From the NCBI RefSeq assembly GCF_951230165.1, contig NZ_CATNVB010000019.1:1-44425 (forward strand): DNA of 44,425 nucleotides, given 5' to 3'. Source of the stretch: Lentilactobacillus sp. Marseille-Q4993. Lineage in GTDB: Bacteria; Bacillota; Bacilli; Lactobacillales; Lactobacillaceae. The stretch's first letter is position 1; each line of letters starts with the position of its first letter. The notes beneath the pieces were generated by a model. It did no database searches. It was given only the letters and a program-made list of their open reading frames with translations, and was not told the origin of the DNA. This document shows, piece by piece, positions 37,386 to 44,425 of this stretch. The position numbers and the translations under genes are program-made.

Positions 37386-37854
37386 TTTGCTTTGCCTCCT
37401 CACGTTGTTTTTCCTTAAATGCGGAAAGTTCGGATTCTACGTTCTTATCGTTCGTTGCTAAAATTTGAGCTGCTAGTAAAGCGGCGTTCTTTGCACCAGC
37501 GTCACCAATGCTAACGGTTGCTACGGGAGCCCCAAACGGCATTTGGACGATTGAAAGTAGTGAGTCCATTCCGTTTAATGTTCGGGTTTTAATTGGTACC
37601 CCAATCACTGGTAATGTAGTGTTCGCAGCAAGCATTCCAGGTAAGTGAGCGGCACCACCAGCGCCAGCAATGATGACATTAAGGCCGTTATCACGGGCAT
37701 TCTTGGAGAATTCGGTGAGTTCATCCGGCATCCGGTGTGCGGAGATAACGCGCTTTTCGTAACCAATCTTTAGACTATCCAAAACTGCGCAGGTTCGCTG
37801 CATGGTATCCCAGTCAGATACTGATCCCATCGCAATTCCAACTTGTATTGTCAT
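37366..37854 (-). CDS. purE: N5-CAIR mutase, catalytic subunit
   Basis: The 162-residue class I PurE rearranges N5-CAIR to CAIR. VGIAMGSVSDWDTM, SAHRMPDEL and AGAGGAAHLPGMLAA carry the active-site residues, including the conserved His. GAGGTG lies 8 bp before the ATG at 37854; a longer frame to 37869 lacks a site. First gene of the pur operon. Confidence 0.96.
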   Translation of the reverse strand: MTIQVGIAMGSVSDWDTMQRTCAVLDSLKIGYEKRVISAHRMPDELTEFSKNARDNGLNVIIAGAGGAAHLPGMLAANTTLPVIGVPIKTRTLNGMDSLLSIVQMPFGAPVATVSIGDAGAKNAALLAAQILATNDKNVESELSAFKEKQREEAKQSESRLN

Positions 37855-37886
37855 TGATTTACACCTCAATTTTTATTGGTGATTTA

Positions 37887-37915
37887 ATAATAATTAACAT
37901 TACAGTGAAAGTCAA
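37887..37915 (-). promoter_or_regulatory. Promoter of the pur operon
   Basis: TTGACT (37910-37915), 17 bp, TATTAT (37887-37892) on the minus strand, 33 bp before the purE start codon. Confidence 0.8.
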
Positions 37916-37920
37916 TACCA

Positions 37921-37933
37921 ATCGTTCGGATTT
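37921..37933 (-). promoter_or_regulatory. PurBox (PurR site) 1
   Basis: The minus strand AAATCCGAACGAT matches the PurBox consensus AWWWCCGAACWWT at 12 of 13 positions. In lactic acid bacteria PurR bound here activates pur genes when PRPP is high. Confidence 0.75.
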
Positions 37934-37970
37934 TTAATATTTTACTGAATAATTACTATGTAAAGTTTAT

Positions 37971-37983
37971 ATAGTTCGTGTTT
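37971..37983 (-). promoter_or_regulatory. PurBox-like site 2 (degenerate)
   Basis: AAACACGAACTAT matches the consensus at 11 of 13 positions, in the same orientation and 50 bp upstream of site 1. Confidence 0.4.
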
Positions 37984-38022
37984 TACTATTGATTATTAGT
38001 GATATCGGACATGGGGACACGA

Positions 38023-38173
38023 GGTAACCATTTATCAGCAACACTAATGGAACGCAGTGGGCACAGCTTTGAACTTTTCAAAAAGCGAAAATTTCAAAGT
38101 CAGGCCTTATCGTAATGAGTGAACTCATAACGATAACCTCACTGCTGATTAGTGTTGCTCTATAATGGTTACC
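38023..38173 (+). repeat. Structured palindromic element, copy C (complete)
   Basis: This 151-bp copy lies between the pur promoter region and the Dps-like gene. P1: GGTAACCATT / AATGGTTACC and AGCAACACTAAT / ATTAGTGTTGCT around a 4/4 internal loop. GGAAC follows, then P2 GCAGTG / CACTGC, P3 CTTTGAACTTTTC / GAAAATTTCAAAG and P4 TTATCGTAATGAG / CTCATAACGATAA. The pairing survives many paired changes against copies A and B. The sequence 38174-38390 beside it shows no gene. Confidence 0.85.
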
Positions 38174-38388
38174 GGTTTCCCGCTATACTCCGGTTGATAA
38201 ATATCCCTTCATCGTCAATGATCATCCATGACTTATACATAATTATCCAGTCGCCGATGGCCATGTGAATTTACGATTAGTTAGGTTGCTTGTGATGAAG
38301 GTACCACTTAGTCTGTTAGGGACATCATTTCACCTAACGCCATATTTTCTTAGTTTCAAATCGCTTGTACTAATATTTCTCTACAACA

Positions 38389-38423
38389 CAAAAAAGCCTC
38401 GATGCTTATTAACATCGAAGCTT
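38389..38423 (-). terminator. Terminator of the metal ATPase/Dps-like operon
   Basis: AAGCTTCGATG pairs with CATCGAGGCTT (one mismatch), and TTTTTT follows on the minus strand. Confidence 0.85.
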
Positions 38424-38458
38424 CATTTAACTTAGATCATTACTACAATCTCTCGATT

Positions 38459-39001
38459 CTAGTCCTCGTCATCCTCATCCGTCGCAATCTTCCAATCGCC
38501 AAGCATTGCACTCAACGTCTGGATATTGTGCTGATTAGCAGCGAGTAGATTAGTTAATTCCTGGGCTAACACCAGTTTATCTTCTTTTTGGGCTAACTTG
38601 ATCGCTCTCGTGACAAACATATTCTCTGTGTTGAAGTCTGCTAGCAATCCTTCCAAAACTACCTTTTCATCTTCATACTTATCCTGACCATTTTCAGTCA
38701 GCATGGTATATTCCGTAAATTCCTTGGTAGTCGATGGGGTGATCTCACCTTCATCCAGCAGTGTGGCACCAAGGGTATCAGTTTGGTATCTCGCTTGATC
38801 CAGCAACCGACTATAGAACTTCTTTAGTGTTACGGTTTCCGTTCCCTTAACGTACCACTTTGCCATCTGGAGCTTAGTAGCCAAAACAACCAAGTTGCTT
38901 ACTACGTGTGAGGTCATGGCCCCAGCAGTTGGGGTGTGGTGATCAATATCAGCTTGCTTTACTTCTTCTTCAAATAGCTCTTTCGCTGTTGCAGTTGTCA
39001 T
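38459..39001 (-). CDS. Dps-like ferritin-family protein with degenerate ferroxidase site
   Basis: The 180-residue helical protein resembles Dps (SHVVSNLVVLATKLQMAKWYVKG, then LKKFYSRLLDQAR), which forms shells that store iron and shield DNA. Canonical Dps has THW and LHxxxDE here; this protein has AKW and LKKFYSRL, so the His ligands of the ferroxidase site are missing. An acidic tail (TDEDDED) ends it. It may act without iron oxidation, or bind another metal. It lies 12 bp after the HMA gene in the metal ATPase operon. Membership in the ferritin-like fold is likely, function is not certain. Confidence 0.7.
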   Translation of the reverse strand: MTTATAKELFEEEVKQADIDHHTPTAGAMTSHVVSNLVVLATKLQMAKWYVKGTETVTLKKFYSRLLDQARYQTDTLGATLLDEGEITPSTTKEFTEYTMLTENGQDKYEDEKVVLEGLLADFNTENMFVTRAIKLAQKEDKLVLAQELTNLLAANQHNIQTLSAMLGDWKIATDEDDED

Positions 39002-39013
39002 GTTCGTTCCTCC

Positions 39014-39238
39014 CTATTCCTTAACCTTGATTGATTGCACTTCGTAACCCAAATCAGTGACAACCTTTGACAGTTGGTCTGATTGAACTTGGTCATTGTT
39101 GAATTCAGTTTTAACCTTGGCGGCGTTGAACATCACCTTTACATTTTCTACCCCTGGTTGTTGTTCGAGGGCGCCCTGAATCTTTTGCAAACATGATGGG
39201 CATGAAAGTTCGTCTAATTGCATAATTGCTTTACTCAT
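39014..39238 (-). CDS. HMA-domain metal-binding protein (CopZ-like)
   Basis: The 74-residue protein is a single heavy-metal-associated domain with CPSC in ELSCPSCLQKIQGAL, replacing the common MxCxxC. It would bind a soft metal ion such as copper or zinc in the cytoplasm and hand it over. GGAGG precedes the ATG. It sits between the P-type ATPase and the Dps-like gene, so the three likely handle one metal. Confidence 0.88.
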   Translation of the reverse strand: MSKAIMQLDELSCPSCLQKIQGALEQQPGVENVKVMFNAAKVKTEFNNDQVQSDQLSKVVTDLGYEVQSIKVKE

Positions 39239-39275
39239 GATGATTTCCTCCTCATTCGTTTTCTATACCTAAATC

Positions 39276-41186
39276 TTACTTGATTGGTTCGCTGATTGAA
39301 TTGATATCCGTCAATTTTTCATCAACTTGTTTTGGTTTAGTATTGAATTTAATCAATCTCATAGCATTGAAGATCACGACTAGAATGCTTGCTTCGTGGA
39401 CAAACATTCCACTAGCCATGTAGATAAAACCGGCAATTAACCCCATCAATAAGAATGCCACCGTTCCAATCGCAATCACGATATTTTCCTTGGTATTGAG
39501 AACCGTTTTCTTTGAAACCGCAAACCCGTGATACAGTTCGTCGTAGCTTGAAGTCATTAAAACAATATCCGAGGTGTCGATAGCGACATCAGTCCCAGTT
39601 CCCATGGCAATTCCAATGTCCGCTGTCGTCAGCGATGGGCTATCGTTGATACCATCACCAATAAAGGCGACCGTTTTTCCTTCGGCTTGAAGCTTTTTAA
39701 CTACTTCAACCTTATCTTCTGGGAGCAACTGAGCTTGAACTTCATCAATGCCAACTTGATTAGCAACTGCCCGAGCAGTCTTTTCGTTATCACCAGTCAA
39801 CATGACCGTTTGCTTGATTCCCAACTGTTTCAGTTTCTTCAAAGTTTCCTTTACGTCAGGACGAATAATGTCGGCAACACCAAGAATGGCTGCTAATCGA
39901 CCATTAATTGCCATCAAGACTGATGAATTTCCCTTTTCGTGAAGTGAACTAAGGTAATCAGCTTGGTCAGTCGTTAATTCAATTCCGGCATCAGCTAATA
40001 AACTCCGACTACCAATCAGCACTTGACGGCCATCAACTTCCGCCTTGATTCCCTTACCTTTAACCGTATCAATATCGTGAAGTGGAAGGTCATGATAATT
40101 CACATCACTATCATCGGCATAACTGACAATCGCCATTCCAAGAGGATGGTCAGATTCCGATTCCACTCTAGCTAATAGTGGCAGATATTCGCTCTTTGGC
40201 TCTACATCAAGGCTGGCCGCAACGCGCGTTTCACCCTTTGTAATGGTTCCCGTTTTATCAAATAGCAAAGTGTCGACTTTACTGAAGACATTCATCACTT
40301 CGCCACCCTTGATCAAAACGCCATTCTTGGCAGCATTCCCAATTCCGGCAACGTTTGAGACTGGAGCTCCGATGACCAAGGCCCCGGGACAACCAAGTAC
40401 CAAAACGGTGATGGCTAACCGGAAATCTCGCGTTATCAAACCAACAATCAGAGCAATTACCAAAACTCCAGGTGTGTAGTATTTTGCGAACTGGTCAATG
40501 AACTTTTCCGCAGTCGATTTTGTATCCTGAGCTTCTTCCACCAGGTCAATAATCTTGCCAAACGTGGTATCCTCACCAACCTTGGTTGCCCTAACTTTAA
40601 TTGAACCGTTATCCAAAATAGTGCCGGAGAACACTTCATCGTCGATCCCCTTTGAAACTAGTTTGGATTCACCAGTAATACTAGCCTCGTTCAAATTACC
40701 GTGACCAGAAACAATTTCACCATCAACTGGAACCTGGGCTCCCGTCTTAACGAGAACCACATCGTCAACATCCACAAAGTCAACGTCTTCTTCCTCAACC
40801 GAACCATCTTCACTAACCACCAAAGCCGTGGTGGGTGCCATTTCAGTCAGTGACTTGATCGAGTTTCTGGTTTTCTTAAGCGTCTTATTTTCCAAGTATG
40901 AGCCGAATAAGAATAGGAAGGTAACTACCGCCGATTCCTCGAACTCACCGATTGCAAACGCACCGATAACCGCAATCGATACCAGCAACTCAATACTGAT
41001 AGTTTTGTACTTCAAAGCTGACCACGCTCTTAAAATTATTGGCACCGCAGCGATAACCGAAGCAACCGCAAAGGCAGCAATCTCAACCGGTTCAACTTTA
41101 ATCAGGCGACCCATAAATCCCAGGACAATCAAGGCCCCCGTAACGCCCGTGATTTGATTAGAATGTTTCGTTATGAATTTCATCAT
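39276..41186 (-). CDS. P1B-type heavy-metal-transporting ATPase
   Basis: The 636-residue pump (start ATG at 41186 behind AAAGGAG; a longer frame has no site) has the phosphorylation motif DKTGTITKG (Asp320), TGES (171-174), SESDHPLG (HP motif) and GDGINDSP. The transmembrane metal motif is CPG (Cys276 in LGCPGALVIGAP), not the usual CPC, SPC or TPC. The last helices contain VHEASILVV; an HE pair here resembles P1B-4 pumps (iron or cobalt efflux) rather than the HD of zinc/cadmium pumps. There is no N-terminal metal-binding domain; the separate HMA protein may replace it. It likely exports a transition metal. Substrate is inferred. Confidence 0.93.
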   Translation of the reverse strand: MMKFITKHSNQITGVTGALIVLGFMGRLIKVEPVEIAAFAVASVIAAVPIILRAWSALKYKTISIELLVSIAVIGAFAIGEFEESAVVTFLFLFGSYLENKTLKKTRNSIKSLTEMAPTTALVVSEDGSVEEEDVDFVDVDDVVLVKTGAQVPVDGEIVSGHGNLNEASITGESKLVSKGIDDEVFSGTILDNGSIKVRATKVGEDTTFGKIIDLVEEAQDTKSTAEKFIDQFAKYYTPGVLVIALIVGLITRDFRLAITVLVLGCPGALVIGAPVSNVAGIGNAAKNGVLIKGGEVMNVFSKVDTLLFDKTGTITKGETRVAASLDVEPKSEYLPLLARVESESDHPLGMAIVSYADDSDVNYHDLPLHDIDTVKGKGIKAEVDGRQVLIGSRSLLADAGIELTTDQADYLSSLHEKGNSSVLMAINGRLAAILGVADIIRPDVKETLKKLKQLGIKQTVMLTGDNEKTARAVANQVGIDEVQAQLLPEDKVEVVKKLQAEGKTVAFIGDGINDSPSLTTADIGIAMGTGTDVAIDTSDIVLMTSSYDELYHGFAVSKKTVLNTKENIVIAIGTVAFLLMGLIAGFIYMASGMFVHEASILVVIFNAMRLIKFNTKPKQVDEKLTDINSISEPIK

Positions 41187-41233
41187 TTTCCCCGCTCCTT
41201 TCAACTTTACAAATTTATTGTATTTGATTAGCA

Positions 41234-41256
41234 GACGTAAATAATTGATTACCGTC
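41234..41256. promoter_or_regulatory. Palindrome between the metal ATPase operon and the SDR gene
   Basis: GACGTAAATAATT faces the inverted GACGGTAATCAATT: arms share GACG, TAA and AATT. It lies 48 bp before the ATPase start and resembles AT-centred operators of metalloregulators of the Fur/Zur type. Confidence 0.45.
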
Positions 41257-41273
41257 AAGAAAAAGTGAGTTAG

Positions 41274-41302
41274 TTGGTTGTTATCGATCAAGCCGTTATA
41301 AT
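41274..41302 (+). promoter_or_regulatory. Promoter of the SDR gene
   Basis: TTGGTT (41274-41279), 17 bp, TATAAT (41297-41302). Confidence 0.55.
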
Positions 41303-41333
41303 GTAGACATTCAATAAATAGGAGGAATATGCC

Positions 41334-41972
41334 GTGAAAATCACAGTAATTGGAGCAACTGGTAGAGTTGGTCGCACAATTATTTCAAAACTAGCTGATA
41401 ACTCAGAGGACGAAGTTTTTGCTGGTGCAAGAAAGCCAGAAAAGGTGCCAACCGGAGAAAACATTTCACCGTTTGAATTAGATCTCCATCTTTCCCCAGA
41501 AGCAATTACCAACGCCATTCCCGACAGTGACGTAATCATCTTTGTTGCTGGTTCTGGTGGCAAGGACTTGCTTCAAGTCGACCTCAACGGAGCCGTTAAG
41601 GTAATGAGGGCAGCTGAACATAAAGGAATTAAACGATTCATCATGCTTAGCTCCCGAGCATCCCTTGACCTCGAAGCCTTCAGCGAACCAGACGCATCAC
41701 CATTAACCAACTATCTAATCGCCAAACATTACGCCGACAAGTGGCTAATGAACAACACTGACTTAGACTACACAATTCTCCAGCCAACCTCTCTGACCGA
41801 AACTAAAGGAAGTGGCAAGGTTACTCTTGGTGAGTTTGCAACGAAAGAAAATAGTATTGAAAACGTAGCGGAAGTACTGATTGAATTGGCAAAAAACAGT
41901 TCATCTATCCGCCAAGTAATCGAAATGAGTGACGGGGATACCCCAATTAACAAAGCAATTGATAATCTGTAA
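41334..41972 (+). CDS. NAD(P)-binding atypical SDR (NmrA/YwnB-like)
   Basis: The 212-residue protein has a Rossmann fold with KITVIGATGRVGRTI at the N-terminus, the loop AGARKPEKV and SSRASLDL after the central beta strand. The late YLIAKHYADKWL resembles the SDR YxxxK region. Such proteins act as NAD(P)H-dependent reductases or redox sensors. The start is GTG at 41334 behind AGGAGG; an ATG 5 bp upstream is out of frame and ends immediately. It ends at a strong terminator. Confidence 0.85.
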   Translation: MKITVIGATGRVGRTIISKLADNSEDEVFAGARKPEKVPTGENISPFELDLHLSPEAITNAIPDSDVIIFVAGSGGKDLLQVDLNGAVKVMRAAEHKGIKRFIMLSSRASLDLEAFSEPDASPLTNYLIAKHYADKWLMNNTDLDYTILQPTSLTETKGSGKVTLGEFATKENSIENVAEVLIELAKNSSSIRQVIEMSDGDTPINKAIDNL

Positions 41973-41979
41973 ACTAATA

Positions 41980-42013
41980 AAGACGGCAGGGCTTTTCGCC
42001 CTGCCGTCTTTTA
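41980..42013 (+). terminator. Terminator of the SDR gene
   Basis: AAGACGGCAGGGC and GCCCTGCCGTCTT form a perfect 13-bp stem around TTTTC, followed by TT. Confidence 0.9.
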
Positions 42014-42060
42014 AAACGTAATTAGAATCGCTCTCAGACCATTTTAATAAAACTCTAAGA

Positions 42061-42077
42061 TGTCATACAAGTTAACA
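42061..42077 (+). promoter_or_regulatory. GlnR box upstream of amt
   Basis: TGTCATACAAGTTAACA fits the GlnR/TnrA consensus TGTNAN7TNACA exactly. It lies ~190 bp before the amt start and about 75 bp before the expected transcription start, consistent with nitrogen control. Confidence 0.75.
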
Positions 42078-42132
42078 CTACATTGTCCACTTGAAAATAT
42101 TTTTTTGGCAATTGTGTACCCCTTTCATTTGC

Positions 42133-42138
42133 TATATT
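42133..42138 (+). promoter_or_regulatory. Possible -10 of amt
   Basis: TATATT; a -35 at the proper distance is poor (AATTGT at 17 bp). Confidence 0.35.
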
Positions 42139-42252
42139 AATAGACTCTTAGCGAGGACTAAATTAAATGGTATATGACATGTAGAGATTTCCACTAGACT
42201 AATAAAATCGCCAATGTTAGAATTCATAACATTAAATCAAAGGAGCGGTTTT

Positions 42253-43584
42253 ATGAATCTCGCAAATACTTCATTCGTAATTTTTTCTAGTATTTTTGTT
42301 TTGTTCATGACCCCAGGTTTGGCATTTTTCTACGGGGGTCTTGTTTCCCGGAGAAACGTTGTCAATACGATGCTCTCCGTGTTTATCATGACCGGAGCTG
42401 CTATCCTACTCTGGATCATCTTTGGTTACTCACTTTCTTTCAGTGGTAATCATTTCGGGTTCATTGGGGACTTGAAAAATTTCTTTATGAATGGCGTCAA
42501 TTTGGAGAGCCTCACCGCTACCAAAATTCCTGAGGGAGTCTTCTCACTCTTCCAGATGATGTTCGCCATCATTACCCCAGCCCTATTTGTTGGAGCTGTC
42601 GTTGGTCGGATCAAGTTTAACTTCCTATTAGTATTCTTGGTTCTCTGGTCAATTCTCGTCTACTACCCAATGGTGCATATGGTTTGGAGTCCAAACGGAT
42701 TCTTAGCCTCACTAGGCACCCTCGACTTTGCCGGTGGTACCGTTGTTCATATTAACGCCGGAATTACTGCGTTTGTTCTATCCTACTTCCTTGGTAAGCG
42801 AATCAACTATGGTGATATTCCACACACTCACTATAACTTGCCTTGGGTCCTTATGGGAACCGCTATTCTATGGATTGGCTGGTATGGTTTCAACGCCGGT
42901 TCAGCCCTGGCGGTTAACTCAGTTGCTGTTTCAGCAACCATTACCACTACGGTTTCTACCGCAACAGCGATGATCACTTGGATGTTCCTTGATATGCTGA
43001 TTGATAAGAAGCCTACTCTAGTAGGTGTATGTACCGGTACTCTTTGTGGACTGGTTGCAATCACTCCAGCCGCAGGTTACGTTACCATTGCCGGAGCATT
43101 TGTGATTGGAATTCTCGGCACGCTTGCTAGCTACTTCTTCGTTACTCAATTGAAAGATCGAATCGGTGTCGACGATGCTCTTGATGCCTTCGGTTGTCAC
43201 GGAATTAGTGGAATCATTGGTAGTATCGCTACCGGATTATTCGCCACTAAGGACGTCAACCCAGTAGTTACTCATAACGGCTTGTTCTATGGCGGCGGGT
43301 TCCATTTACTCGGGGTTCAACTTCTTGCTACTGGAATCACTATCGTTATGGTTGCCGTTTTCGTTTCCATCATTATAAAAGTCCTCGCAGCAATCATGCC
43401 AATGCGAGTTGACCGCCACGAAGAGGAAATTGGTTTGGATAAAGGTGAACATGGTGAAGAAGCTGACTACACCGTTAAATTAGCGAAGGATATCGCTGAT
43501 TATCGAACCGACATGCAAATGTATTCCAAGGAATTCCGCGGTCAGTTAGGCCACCTTACTGCTACCAAGGATCACGACCTGTGA
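42253..43584 (+). CDS. amt: Ammonium transporter (Amt family)
   Basis: The 443-residue membrane protein is an Amt/AmtB channel-like transporter for ammonium, with 11 TM helices expected. The twin pore histidines are His166 (GGTVVHINAG) and the one in AFGCHGISG (~311); the gate Phe lies in FSLFQMMFAIITPA. The start is the ATG at 42253 behind AAAGGAG. The C-terminal tail of ~50 residues is longer than usual (acidic, RTDMQMYSKEF). No glnK follows, unlike in many bacteria. A GlnR box upstream suggests derepression in nitrogen limitation. Confidence 0.95.
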   Translation: MNLANTSFVIFSSIFVLFMTPGLAFFYGGLVSRRNVVNTMLSVFIMTGAAILLWIIFGYSLSFSGNHFGFIGDLKNFFMNGVNLESLTATKIPEGVFSLFQMMFAIITPALFVGAVVGRIKFNFLLVFLVLWSILVYYPMVHMVWSPNGFLASLGTLDFAGGTVVHINAGITAFVLSYFLGKRINYGDIPHTHYNLPWVLMGTAILWIGWYGFNAGSALAVNSVAVSATITTTVSTATAMITWMFLDMLIDKKPTLVGVCTGTLCGLVAITPAAGYVTIAGAFVIGILGTLASYFFVTQLKDRIGVDDALDAFGCHGISGIIGSIATGLFATKDVNPVVTHNGLFYGGGFHLLGVQLLATGITIVMVAVFVSIIIKVLAAIMPMRVDRHEEEIGLDKGEHGEEADYTVKLAKDIADYRTDMQMYSKEFRGQLGHLTATKDHDL

Positions 43585-43652
43585 TTTGCTATTCGGTTTT
43601 CTAAGCCATGAGAGTATACTGAAATCACAAAATCTAATATGAGGTGATTCGA

Positions 43653-44150
43653 TTGACATACTCACGGTCTGAACATATTGAAATGGTAAACATGTGCATG
43701 GTCTATAATCCAGAAACTCAAGAGGTTATCGTTGAGGATAAGACTGACGTTGATTGGAAGTTTGGCCATACTTTTCCCGGTGGTCACGTAGAAAAAGGCG
43801 AATCCTTATCAGACGCCATCATTCGTGAAGTGTATGAAGAAACTGGTATTACCGTTTCAAACCTTGAAATGTGCGGAACCGTTGAGTGGAACAGTGATGA
43901 TCCTGCCTACCGCAGAATTGGTTTTTTGTACCGAACTAGTTCATTCTCCGGTGAAATCACTGAGCACCCCATTGATAAGGAAGGCAAGGTGTTCTGGATG
44001 AAACTTGCCGACTTGAATCGCGAGAATACTGCTGATAGTTTTATGGAAATGTTGGAGATTTTCACTAATCCTACGGTAGTTGATGCAACTTCGCCAGTGA
44101 TGAATGGGTCATTGACTTTACAAAACGCGAAAAATACAAAATTAGTTTAA
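43653..44150 (+). CDS. Nudix hydrolase (8-oxo-dGTPase-like)
   Basis: The 165-residue protein carries the Nudix box (GHVEKGESL, then REVYEETGI), with the Mg-binding Glu residues in place. Related LAB proteins hydrolyse nucleoside diphosphate derivatives, possibly 8-oxo-dGTP; the exact substrate cannot be read. The start is TTG at 43653, 7 bp after GAGGTG; a GTG at 43644 lies inside this site and is unlikely. No terminator was recognised after it. Confidence 0.88.
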   Translation: MTYSRSEHIEMVNMCMVYNPETQEVIVEDKTDVDWKFGHTFPGGHVEKGESLSDAIIREVYEETGITVSNLEMCGTVEWNSDDPAYRRIGFLYRTSSFSGEITEHPIDKEGKVFWMKLADLNRENTADSFMEMLEIFTNPTVVDATSPVMNGSLTLQNAKNTKLV

Positions 44151-44194
44151 AGAAGTAAAATAATCAAAAAAGTGCGGCGATAATTTCGATTTCT

Positions 44195-44425
44195 TGGGAG
44201 CTACTCCGTGTCAAGCGGACAGTTAAATAATTAAAATTAGGCAATCTTATTTGAGGCATGATTTCGATATTCTATCGGAGTCATGCCTTTTAGTGTTAAT
44301 TGGCGGCGATTGAAGTTATACCAATTGATACACTCCTCAATCTCGCTATTCATTTCGTTCTTGGTTATACGGTTGTGAAATTGGAAATATTCTTCTTTTA
44401 TGTGACTCCAAAAACTTTCTATTGG
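44195..44425 (-). mobile_element. IS3-family insertion sequence, 3' end (cut by window edge)
   Basis: The end of the transposase gene is followed by a non-coding stretch and TGGGAGCTACTCCGTGTCAA, likely the terminal inverted repeat starting with TG. The outer boundary is approximate, because the other end lies outside the window. Confidence 0.6.
44237..44425 (-). CDS. IS3-family (IS150-like) transposase OrfB, C-terminal fragment
   Basis: The last 62 codons read PIESFWSHIKEEYF, INWYNFNRRQLTLKGMTP and IEYRNHA, the C-terminal end of the DDE integrase core (catalytic Glu side, ESFW, with the Asn-Arg region). The 5' part is beyond the window. Whether the element is intact cannot be seen. Confidence 0.88.
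   Translation of the reverse strand, partial: PIESFWSHIKEEYFQFHNRITKNEMNSEIEECINWYNFNRRQLTLKGMTPIEYRNHASNKIA

Overview
The window is chromosomal DNA from a lactic acid bacterium, most likely a member of Lactobacillaceae; the genus cannot be fixed from sequence alone. Reasons: Gram-positive ribosome-binding sites, a KxYKxGKxW-type signal peptide, sucrose phosphorylase beside a LacI regulator, a B. subtilis-type pur operon that includes purS, a PyrR-type pyr leader, and cre-, PurBox- and GlnR-like sites. No rRNA, tRNA or CRISPR array was seen.

Layout. 1-5039 (minus): a giant Ala/Ser/Asp-rich surface protein with a KxYKxGKxW signal, broken by a +1 frameshift at a C4T5 run and cut by the window edge. 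5288-9008 (minus): an MFS transporter, sucrose phosphorylase and a LacI repressor, with a clear promoter carrying two LacI-type operators. 9184-10437 (minus): a stand-alone Fic protein. 10738-13146 (minus): an acetamidase-like enzyme, an NTF2-like protein and gap. 13338-14234 (plus): an EamA permease. 14235-15369: over 1 kb without a recognised gene, full of copies of a structured palindromic element, plus two tiny ORF candidates. 15370-17660 (minus): pyrF-pyrE-pyrD behind a PyrR attenuator. 18014-19246 (plus): an MFS transporter. 19292-21727 (minus): an AT-rich pair, a FecR-like protein and an ABC exporter, with its own promoter and operator. 21951-24380 (plus): an aldo/keto reductase and an MFS transporter. 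24404-26494 (minus): a DUF389 protein and a TSUP permease. 26576-37854 (minus): the complete purEKCSQLFMNHD operon for IMP synthesis. 38459-41186 (minus): a P1B-type metal ATPase, an HMA metal-binding protein and a Dps-like protein. 41334-43653 onward (plus): an NAD(P)-binding SDR protein, an Amt ammonium transporter behind a GlnR box, and a Nudix hydrolase. 44195 to the end: the 3' end of an IS3-family insertion sequence.

Nucleotide supply dominates: the pur operon makes IMP and the pyr genes finish UMP, each with its own recognisable control element. Around these sit nutrient import and stress functions.

The most unusual feature is a family of ~150 bp intergenic elements (three complete copies at 14331, 14625 and 38023, plus fragments). 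They share a core but have different stem sequences that keep pairing through compensatory changes. They fold into a long P1 stem, a P2 stem and two hairpins at a three-way junction. I do not recognise this family.
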